This document shows positions 55,441 through 64,000 of a stretch of 64,000 bases of DNA, piece by piece; within the stretch, counting starts at the first letter, position 1, and each line of letters begins with the position of its first letter. The stretch is taken from positions 83,147,749 to 83,211,748 of the forward strand of contig NC_068358.1 in NCBI RefSeq assembly GCF_020536995.1, read 5' to 3'. Under the pieces are notes generated by a model. That model was not told where the DNA came from, made no database searches, and saw only the letters and a program-made list of their open reading frames with translations. The translations under genes and the position numbers were made by a program. The stretch is from Dreissena polymorpha (Eukaryota; Mollusca; Bivalvia; Myida; Dreissenidae).

Positions 55441-57217
55441 CAAAAAAATACTGGTAAAGTATTATGTACATTTCTGAAAATTTGCTCAGAACGGTTAATT
55501 TCTTTTTGATGTCAAGTGAGAGACCTTTTTGACAATGCGTTGGACATGTTGTTGACAGGCTCTACCTAGGAGTTCCATTAAATATGAGTAAAGATTGTCT
55601 GGAGGATGGTTCTGTTAATAGCTGCTGGTTGGATAGTCAATTTCAGAGACTTGTCCCTTGAGTCGACATTAACTTCAATTAAAGAATTGTCTAAGACAGT
55701 TATTGTCTTCCCAGTTACATATCCCCTCTAAGTAATCAACCCAGATTTCTCAAAAAAGATTGGCTGGTCACACGCTTTCCCCTATAAAAATCAATAAGGC
55801 TTCTTGAAAAGAGGAAATGCGTCTCTTAGCTGTAATTCAATACAATCAGGATACTTACTGACACTGAGTTTGGGGTGTTTGAGGCAAGCTATGGAGATGT
55901 CATGCGAAGTTCAGGCAAATAGACAGGGCCGATAAGTTGACAGTATGAGTAGTGTCTGTTGTATGAAACAACATTCAGTGTTTATTCACTTAATTAGATA
56001 CGATGCATTTTCAGCACTTGACCCAGCCACAGTTGAAATGAATTACTTTTTTGTCAGTGACAGCAGTAACAATTATGAGGCAAATTATTTATTGTTTTAT
56101 GGTTGAAATATAACAATAAAAAACATAACCAGTGCTTGCTGTAAAAGTGCTATTTTGTTATTTTGGATTAATTTGTCCAGGTAAATGACTACAATTTTTC
56201 ATGCGGAATTTTATTGGCAGTTTTAGGCTGGTTTAATACACTTTATAACACGACAGCGAGTACTAAAGTTTTCTATACTATTCTGTTCCAAATGAACATA
56301 TAATTATAAAAGGGTCTTATTTGCTAATGTTTTGTGTGTTTTTTTTGTGTCTGCAGCATTTTAAATGTAAGTCTGCTTTTAAAATAATTTCAAGTTGTCT
56401 CATTTTCCTCACAATAATTTAGCTGCATAATTCTTTTCTGAAGCTAAATTGTGTTTGAGTGAAAATGTGAAAATTTTCTTACTTTACTGAGAAAATATTT
56501 CTCAGCCTGATCCTAAAAAAATCATATTTAATGCTTTTGATTAGTACTATTTTGTGATTTCTGCATAGTAATTGAGTGACCGAATCATCTCTCCAGTGCC
56601 ATGTTTGATTCCCTAGTTACAGTCACATTATGGACATTATGGAAAGATAAGCAAATTGAACTATGCTCCTAAAAATTTAAAACTATCACAAATGTATGAT
56701 TGAAGTGTTCTTAACACCAGTAAAGCATTCACAGATAATAAGCATTTGTGAGCATAAACTGTACTAGCTTTTCATGTTTCATGATATATATTTTCACTTC
56801 TGCTGGTTGACGATTTACTTTGATGAATGGTGACAAGACAATTGTATTCCTTCATTTCTAATATGAAATAATTTAATGAAATGACAGTGAAAAACAAAGT
56901 GCATATCATATTAATTTAATAATTATTTGCATTGTGACAAATTGGTTATATACTCGTACATAATTGTCAGTGTCTGATGCACATGTATGTTCTATACATG
57001 TAGTGTAATATGTATTTGTATATTTCATTTTCATGAAATATGCCTCAAAGGTCATCAAGTAGATCATGCTTAACATTAGTTTTAACTCAAGGTCAAGGTC
57101 ATAAAAATGAGGATATGAAAAAACAATTCAGGGTCTCTCCATGGAATCTGCAACCAGACGTTTGTCAGGGTTTACACCTGCTGATATGTGCCATGACTTC
57201 CATCTTTGCTGTTTCAG
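55441..57217. other. Non-coding stretch (possible intron or intergenic)
   Basis: No repeat family or exon that I can support. Ends in a good polypyrimidine acceptor before 57218. Confidence 0.5.
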
Positions 57218-57327
57218 GAATTGAACCAGTCTAGCCCTTGTTGAGCTGTTACCGAGTCTACAAGATGGCTGACAGACCAATGTTGGAGGACACCAAGACT
57301 CAGATGCCGCAAACCAAATGTGGCAAG
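57218..57327 (+). CDS. Candidate first coding exon of a host gene (CDS 57265-57327)
   Basis: A strong acceptor (catctttgctgtttcag) precedes 57218 and a donor (AAG|gtacat) follows 57327. The exon has an in-frame stop before the ATG, so the first 47 bp would be 5' UTR. The ATG at 57265 (CAAGATGGCTG, good initiation context) opens 21 codons: MADRPMLEDTKTQMPQTKCG and K, ending in phase 0. A YY1-like AAGATGGC overlaps the start. I do not recognise the protein. The next exon would be downstream, probably beyond the satellite and the window; the previous non-coding exon is upstream. It is the best intact host-gene signal in the window. Confidence 0.5.
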
Positions 57328-57580
57328 GTACATACCATAAAGAAAACTTTCTGTTACCAAAAGAACCATTTAAAAATAAACCATCACAAATTTACTAGGT
57401 TTGAAAATCCCATGTATCAAATTCTTCATCGAATTGCTTTCCCAAAGGAGCTAACAACAATTTGTACAAACATTCAAACACTGTAGTTTTTTTTTGCAAC
57501 AATTGGTTTTGAAAACATATTTGTTATTCTTTAATCCAAATGTTTTTCTCAAATTAAGAACATGGCAAACACTTCAGCTG

Positions 57581-57806
57581 TTAAAGGAGCCTTTTCACAG
57601 ATTTTGGCATATTTTGAAGTTTGTTATTAAATGCTTTATAATGATAAATGTAAACATTGGATCTTAAAAGCTCCAGTAAAAAATCTAGAATAAAATTAAA
57701 ACAAGGGAAAAAAATGTAGCCGGTACCAGGGCTCGAACCAGTGACCCCCGGAGTCCTGGAGTTAGTCTGAAGTAAAAACGTGTTAGCCCTCTCGGCTATT
57801 CTGCCA
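57581..57806 (-). mobile_element. tRNA-derived SINE, copy 2
   Basis: On the minus strand GGCAGAATAGCCGAGAGGGC, CTGGTTCGAGCCCTGGTACC (B box), then AGATTTTTTACTGGAGCTTT, ACATTTATCATTATAAAGC and TGTGAAAAGGCTCCTTTAA. Same family as 42340-42546, with a fuller tRNA part. Confidence 0.8.
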
Positions 57807-58680
57807 AGTATACACAGAATAAGTATTTTATACCTTATATAAGCAATCTTCGTAGTTTCGTAAATTTAAACAACAACAACAGGACTCTCCAAATTATTCA
57901 ATCGTTTCGCGATGCAAAGCTTTATAATTTTTAGGTTTTCAAATCGTCAAAAGATACATATAATGTCTATGGACTATGGTAAATGTTCAGTAATACTGTT
58001 TCCTCACAAATATCATAACTAAAACAAAAATTTGCGAATCCAGACAACTTTTTTCAATTTTGTCAATTTACCAAACCGTGAAAAGATCCCTTTAAAGCTT
58101 AGGACACACATGAAAATGTCTTCTTATACAACAAAAATATGCAGCACAATATCTAAAATTTATGGTAACTGGTCTTTTCTCAACGGGCTCAATTTAATTA
58201 TGGCGCATTATATCACTGCTAATCATAACATTAATTTTTTTCCTTCTTATTTAACACTACTACAGGGGACTAAAGGTTTGCATTCTGTCTGTCTTTCTGT
58301 TTGTCAGAATGCAGGTGCACAATTTATGAACAGACAGCTTTATCCTTAACGCTCCTGTAAACTACTTAAAAGACTGGGTATAAACGTTATGCATTGAGTA
58401 TTAGAAAACTACAAAACACAGCAATAAAGTATGAACTGTTATAAATTGACAGGTTGTAAAATTACATATGTAGCTCAATAATCATGTACTGCTTCTTTCT
58501 GACTCTGTTCTGTTTTACTACATTATTGATGCTGCCATGAAGACATCTAGTGCAGCAGATGTTGTGTGAGTGTACATCTTACTTGACATTTATGTGACAG
58601 ATGAATTGTGGATGGAAAGTGAAAGTGGCAAGATCCATTGGCCTTTGGGTGGAAGGCAATTTTGCGGGATGAGGGAAATT
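57807..58680. other. Non-coding stretch
   Basis: No supported gene. A short GTCTGTCTTTCTGTTTGTC stretch after GGGGACTAAAGG near 58265 looks like a fragment of a hairpin-type element. Confidence 0.4.
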
Positions 58681-61600
58681 AGTATATCATATACGAAGTG
58701 GGTCAAAAATAGGTATTAAAACAGCCCCAAGGGGGTTGGAAATAAATACAGAACTCAACCTCATGTAAGAAGTGGGTTGGAAATATATACACAACACAGC
58801 CTCTTGTAAGAAGTCTGTTGGAAATAAGTAAACAACACGACTACATGTATGAGGTTGGTTGGAATAAGTTAACATCATAGCCTCATGTAAGAAGTCTGTA
58901 TATGTAAGAATACATTCACAACAGGGCCTCATTTAAGAAGTGGGTCAAAAACATGTGCACCACAGAGTCTCATAGAAGAAGTTGTCAGAAAAATGTGCAC
59001 AACAGGGTCTCATTAAAGAAGTGGGTCAGAAATAAGTGCACAACAGGGTCTCCTTAAAGAAGTGGGTCAGAAATAAGTGCACAACATGGTCTCATTTAAG
59101 AAGTGGGTCAGAAACAAGTGCACAACATGGTCTCAGTTAAGAAGTGGACGAGAAAAAAGTGCACAACATGGTCTCATTCAAGAAGTGCACAACAAGGTTG
59201 CATTGAAGTAGTGGGTCATACAAAAGTGCACAACAGAGCCTCATTAAAGAAGTGGGTCAGACATAAGTGCACCACAGGGCCACATTTAAGAAGTGTGTAA
59301 AAAGTAAGTGCACAACAGGGTCTTATTTAAGAAGTGGGTCAGAAATACGTGCACAGTAGGGTCTCATTAAAGAAGTGGGTCAGAAATAAGTGCACAGCAG
59401 GGTCTCATTTAAGAAGGGGTCACAAGTAAGTGCACAGCAGGGTCTCATTAAAGAAGTGGGCAGAAATAAATGCACCACATGGCTGCATTTAAGAAGTGGG
59501 TAAGAAGTAAGTGCACAACAGGGTCTTTTTTAAGAAATGGGCCAGAAATATGTGCACCACAGGGCCTCATTGAAGAAGTGGGTCAGAAATAAGTGCAAAA
59601 CAGGGTCTCATTTAAGAGGTGGGTCAGAAATAAGTGCACAACAGGGCTGCATTTAAAAATTGTGTCACAAATAAGTGCTTAGCAGGGTCTCATTAAAAAA
59701 GTAGGTCAGAAATAAGTGCACAACAGGGTCTCATTTAAGAAGTGGGTCAAAAATAACTGCACAACAGGGTCTCATTAAAGAAGTTGGTCAGAAATAAGTG
59801 CACAACAGGGTCTCATTGAAGTAGTTGGTCAGAAAAAAGTGCACAACAGGGTCTCATTAAAGAAGTGGGTCAGAAATAAGTGCACCACAGGGCCTCATTT
59901 AAGAAGTGGGTCAGAAATGAGTGCACCACAGGGCCTCATTGAAGAATTGGGTCAGAAACAAGTGCACATCATGGTCTCATTTAAGAAGTGGACCAGAAAA
60001 AAAATGCACAACGTGGTCTCCTTCAAGAATAGGGTCAGAAATAAGTGCACAACAGGGTCGCATTGAAGAAGTGGGTCAGACAAAAGTGCACCACAGGGCC
60101 ACATTTAAGAAGTGTGTAAAAAGTAAGTGCACAACAGGGTTTTATTTAAGAAGTGGGTCAGAAATACTTGCACAGTAGGGTCTCATTAAAGAAGTGGGTC
60201 AGAAATAAGTGCACAGCAGGGTCTCATTTAAGAAGGGGGTCACAAGTAAGTGCACAGCAGGGTCTCATTAAAGAAGTGGGCAGAAATAAGTGCACCACAG
60301 GGCTGCATTTAAGAAGTGGGTAAGAAGTAAGTGCACAACAGGGTCTTATTTAAGAAATGGGTCAGAAATATGTGCACCACAGGGCCTCATTGAAGAAGTG
60401 GGTCAGAAATAAGTGCAAAACAGGGTCTCATTTAAGAGGTGGGTCAGAAATAAGTGCACAACAGTGCTGCATTTAAAAAGTGGGTCACAAGTAAGTGCAC
60501 AGCAGGGTCTCGTTAAAAAAGTAGGTCAGAAATAAGTGCACAACAGGGTCTCATTTAAGAAGTGGGTCAAAAATAACTGCACAACAGGGTCTCATTAAAG
60601 AAGTTGGTCAGAAATAAATGCACAACAGGGTCTCATTGAAGTAGTTGGTCGGAAAAAAGTGCACAACAGGGTCTCATTAAAGAAGTGGGTCAGAAATAAG
60701 TGCACCACAGGGCCTCATTTAAGAAGTGGGTCAGAAATGAGTGCACCACAGGGCTTCATTGAATAAGTGGGTCAGAAACAAGTGCACAACATGGTCTCAT
60801 TTAAGAAGTGGACCAGAAAAAAACTCATTCAAGAATAGGGTCAGAAAAAAGTGCATAACAGGGTAGCATTGAAGTAGTGGGTCATAAAAAAGTGCACAAC
60901 AGGGTCTCATTAAAGAAGTGGGCCAGACATAAGTGCACCACAGGGCCACATTTAAGAAGTGTGTAAGAAGTAAGTGCACAACAGGGTTTTATTACAGAAG
61001 TGGGTCAGAAATACGTGCACATTAGGGTCTCATTAAAGAAGTGGGTCAGAAATAAGTGCACAGCAGGGTCTCATTTAAGAAGGGGGTCACAAGTAAGTGC
61101 ACAGCAGGGTCTCATGAAAGAAGTGGGTCAGAAATAAGTGCACCACAGAGCTTCATTTAAGAAGTGGGTAAGAATTAAGTGAACAACAGGGTCTTATTTA
61201 AGAAATGGGTCTGAAGTATGTGCACCACAGGGCCTCATTGAAGAAGTGGGTCGGAAGTATGTGCAAAACAGGGTCTCATTTAAAAGGTGGGTCAGAAATA
61301 AGTGCACAACAGGGTCACATTTAAAAAGTGGGTCAGAAATAAGTGCACAGCAGGGTTTCATTTAAGAAGTGGGTCAGAAATAAGTGCACAGCAGGGTCTC
61401 ATTGAATAAGTGGGTCAGAAATAAGTGCACTACAGGGTCTCATTGAAGTAGTAGGTTGGAAAAAAGTGCACAACAGGGTCTAATTAAAGAAGTGGGTCAG
61501 AAATGAGTGCACCACAGGGCCTCATTTAAGAAGTGGGTCAGAAATGAGTGCACCACAGGGCCTCATTGAAGCAGTGGGTCAGAAATAAGTGCATAACAGG

Positions 61601-63085
61601 GTCTCATTTAAGAGGTTGGCAGAAATAAGTGCACAACAGCGTCTCATTTAAGAAGTGGGTCAGAAATAAGTGCACAAAATGGTCTCATTGAAGTAGTGGG
61701 TCAGAAATAAGTGCACAACAGGGTCTCATTTAAGAAGTGGGTCAAAAATAAGTGCACAACAGGGTCTCATTAAAGAAGTTGGTCAGAAATAAGTGCACAA
61801 CAGGGTCTCATTGAAGTCGTTGGTCAAAAAAAAGTGCACAACAGGGTCTCATTTAAGAAGTGGGTCAGAAATGAGTGCACCACATGGTCTCATTGAATAT
61901 GTGGGTCAGAAATAAGTGCACAACAGTGTCTCATTGAAGTAGTGGATCAGAAATAAGTGCACAACAGGGTCTCATTTAAGATGTGGGTCAGAAATAAGTG
62001 CACAACGGCGTCTCATTAAAGAAGTGGGTCAGAAATAAGTGCACAACAGCGTCTCATTTAAGAAGTGGGTCAGAAATAAGTGCACAACAGAGTGGTATTG
62101 AAGTAGTGGGTCATAAAAAAGTGCACAACAGGGTCTCATTAAAAAAGTGGGTCAGAAATAAGTGCACCACAGGGCTGCATTTAAGAAGTATGTAAGAAGT
62201 AAGTGCACAGTAGGGTCTCATTAAAGAAGTGGGTCAGAAATAAGTGCACAAAAGGGTCTCTTTTAAGAAGGGGGTCACAAGTAAGATCACAGCAGGGTCT
62301 CATTAAAGAAGTGGGTCAGAAATAAGCACCACAGGGCCTCATTTAAGAAGTGGGTAAGAAATAAGTGCACCACAGGGTCTTATTTAAGAAGTGGGTCAGA
62401 AATATGTGCACCACAGGGCCTCATTAAAGAAGTGGGTCAGAAATAAGTGCACAACAGGGTCTCATTAAAGAAGTGGGTCAGAAATAAGTGCACCACAGGG
62501 CTGCATTTAAAGAAGCGGGTTAGAAGTAAGTGCACAGCAGGGTCTCATTTAAGAAGCTGGTCACAAGTTAGTTCACAGCAGGGTCTAATTTAAGAAGTGG
62601 GTCACAAGTAAGTTCAGAGCAGGGTCTCATTTAAGAAGAAGGTCAGAAGTAAGTTCTCAGCAGGGTCTCATTAAAGAAGTTGGTCAGATGTAAGTTCACA
62701 GCAGGGTTTCATTTAAGAAGAAGGTCAGAAGTAAGTTCTCAGCAGGGTCTCATTAAAGAAGTGGGTCAGAAGTAAGTTCTCAGCAGGGTCTCATTAAAGA
62801 AGTGGGTCACAAGTAAGTTCACAGCAGGGTCTCATTTAAGAAGAAGGTCAGAAGTAAGTTCTCAGCAGGGTCTCATTCAAGAAGTGGGTCACAAGTAAGT
62901 TCACAGCAGGGTCTCATTAAAGAAGTGCGTCACAAGAAATTTCACAGCAGGGTCTCATTAAAGAAGTGGGTCACAAGCAAGTGCCCAACAGGGTCTCATT
63001 AAAGAAGTTGGTCAGAAATAAGTTTACAGCAGGGTCTCATTTAAGAAGTGTGTGGGAAATAAGTACGCAACACAGCCTTTGTTAC
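58681..63085. repeat. 41-bp satellite array, about 4.4 kb, with higher-order repeats
   Basis: Unit GGGTCTCATTAAAGAAGTGG + GTCAGAAATAAGTGCACAACA, about 105 copies. Runs of about 20 units recur as blocks (AGAAATACGTGCACAGTAGG at 59341, near 60160 and near 61007, so a period of about 820-850 bp). The last 550 bp switch to a variant (AAGTAAGTTCACAGCAGG). Both edges are diverged and resemble each other (GGAAATAAGTA with CAACACAGCC). Open frames within it are repeat artefacts. Confidence 0.95.
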
Positions 63086-63888
63086 ACGTCTTTTTAATTC
63101 TTGTACACATAAGTTTTAATAAATGGGTTTTAAAGCATTCTTTTTTGGACAAAGCATGTCTGAATAAGCTTCTAAATTATTTCAACATTTGAGTGTTCTG
63201 TTTTTATCGCCTTTATAGCAGTATGTAGCCAGTGGGCCTAAAAAAAGATATTTATTGTTTTTTGTTGTGCTTACTTTTGTTATACTTTATAGGCTGCAAA
63301 CCATAATTTTCTTGATAAAATATCAAAAGCTTTTAGTTTTAATAAATTAAGCTTATTTTGTTTAGTGTAAATCCTGTCTTGGGGAACTGATAATGGAAAT
63401 ATACTTGAAAGCTAATAAAATTTGCTTTTAATGTTAGTTTTTGAATGCATCTGCCTAAACAGTGTTTGTATTTGAATGGAGGAATGTGGAAATGGTGGAT
63501 GGTTGGCTTCCCGAGTAACAGCAAGGTGATAAGGTAATTATAGGGGCGTCTGTTTTCAATGCACTGTGATGGCATTTATGTCATGACAGTTAAAATGTTG
63601 AGTATATGGAGAAGACATCTTATCTCTTGTTACTGTTTTATTAACAATGAAATATTTAAGTGCAGAACGAATACCCAAAAGGCATTTTGCTTGCTTTTGT
63701 ATCATTAAGTCAGTCATCAGCATGTTTGTGAAACAAATTGGTGTAGGATGTCAATTACAAGGCCTATATTGTGTTAGAAAAAAATCCACTCTACTGTATA
63801 CAATCTACATTCAAAAAGAATGAAATGCTTATTTGACTACAGTCATACCATTGCAAAATTATTTATACTTGTTCAGGAATTACAATGT
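63086..63888. other. Non-coding stretch
   Basis: AT-rich; no supported gene or repeat. Confidence 0.4.
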
Positions 63889-63930
63889 TTTTATGCCCCT
63901 GGATCGAATGATCGGGGGTATATTGTTTTT
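63889..63930 (+). mobile_element. 5' end of a family D element, interrupted
   Basis: TTTTTATGCCCCTGGATCGA, ATGATCGGGGG and TATATTGTTTTT match 32751-32780. A family A-type element starts directly after the T run. Confidence 0.7.
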
Positions 63931-64000
63931 AGCTCACCTGTCACAAAGTGACATGGTGAGCTTTTGTGACCGTGTGATGTCCCGCGTCCGTTGTGCGTGC
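63931..64000 (+). mobile_element. Family A-type element, cut by the window end
   Basis: 5' hairpin AGCTCACCTGTCA-CAAAG-TGACATGGTGAGCT, then GTGATGTCCCGCGTCCG and TTGTGCGTGC. It matches the start at 36486. The remainder lies beyond the window. Confidence 0.75.

Noticed and set aside
58687-63085. Many open frames and a CRISPR-like look of regular repeats
   Set aside because: The 41-bp units are contiguous, with no unique spacers, no leader and no cas genes; the frames rotate because 41 is not a multiple of three. It is a satellite.
1-64000. Retrovirus-like, LTR, Polinton or LINE sequences
   Set aside because: I looked for reverse transcriptase, integrase, capsid, polymerase B and long terminal repeat signatures and recognised none; weak or very old copies could be missed by eye.

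Overview
The window looks like a gene-poor stretch of an animal nuclear genome, very probably a bivalve mollusc. A dreissenid-type mussel is my best guess, from remembered repeat types and not from a search. It is AT-rich, has spliced GT-AG exons, and is packed with hairpin-ended repeats that carry GTCCGTCC-type stretches and AGGTCA-rich tandem cores. I see no bacterial operon, no rRNA, no CRISPR array and no recognisable retrovirus-like or Polinton gene. Intact host coding sequence is almost absent: one good candidate first coding exon (57218-57327) and one weak candidate exon near 22 kb.

Layout. 1-0.8 kb: broken, rearranged hAT transposase remnant on the minus strand. 3.2-4.1 kb: an element with a 145-bp tandem core. 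4.14-4.26 kb: a perfect 45-bp inverted repeat. 5.4-6.8 kb: a TA-flanked TIR element. 7.9-14.2 kb: a small hairpin-ended element on the minus strand, split by a 5,958-bp DNA transposon (8117-14074) with matching TIRs and an ATCC duplication. That transposon carries a five-exon, now broken gene of a widespread uncharacterised animal family (HIDFSEN / FFLSDG / GHGKGAPDG motifs), here supported as a transposase. 15-29 kb: TIR elements, hairpin-ended elements, a 21-bp minisatellite and a tRNA-like relic. 29.4-38.6 kb and 46.3-55.4 kb: two diverged direct copies of one segment, each with its own later insertions, so that one copy gives the empty site for the other. 38.6-46.3 kb: zinc-finger relic, more arrays, a SINE, and TA- and TTA-flanked TIR elements. 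57.2 kb: candidate exon. 58.7-63.1 kb: a 41-bp satellite with a higher-order period of about 820-850 bp.

Main observations. (1) The ATCC-flanked transposon ties an uncharacterised multi-exon protein family to a mobile element, with an empty-site control in the same window (17551-17838). (2) Many sequence-unrelated hairpin-ended elements share one plan: T-rich 5' junction, 5' hairpin, GTCCGTCC-type stretch, AGGTCA-rich tandem core, 3' hairpin, end at CTTGTT. Four empty/filled pairs suggest insertion into T-rich sites without a clear target duplication, as known for Helentron-associated and pearl-type elements. (3) The tandem cores carry dense nuclear-receptor half-sites, including seven copies of the vitellogenin-type oestrogen response element in one element. 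Nothing here shows these sites are active; that part is inference.
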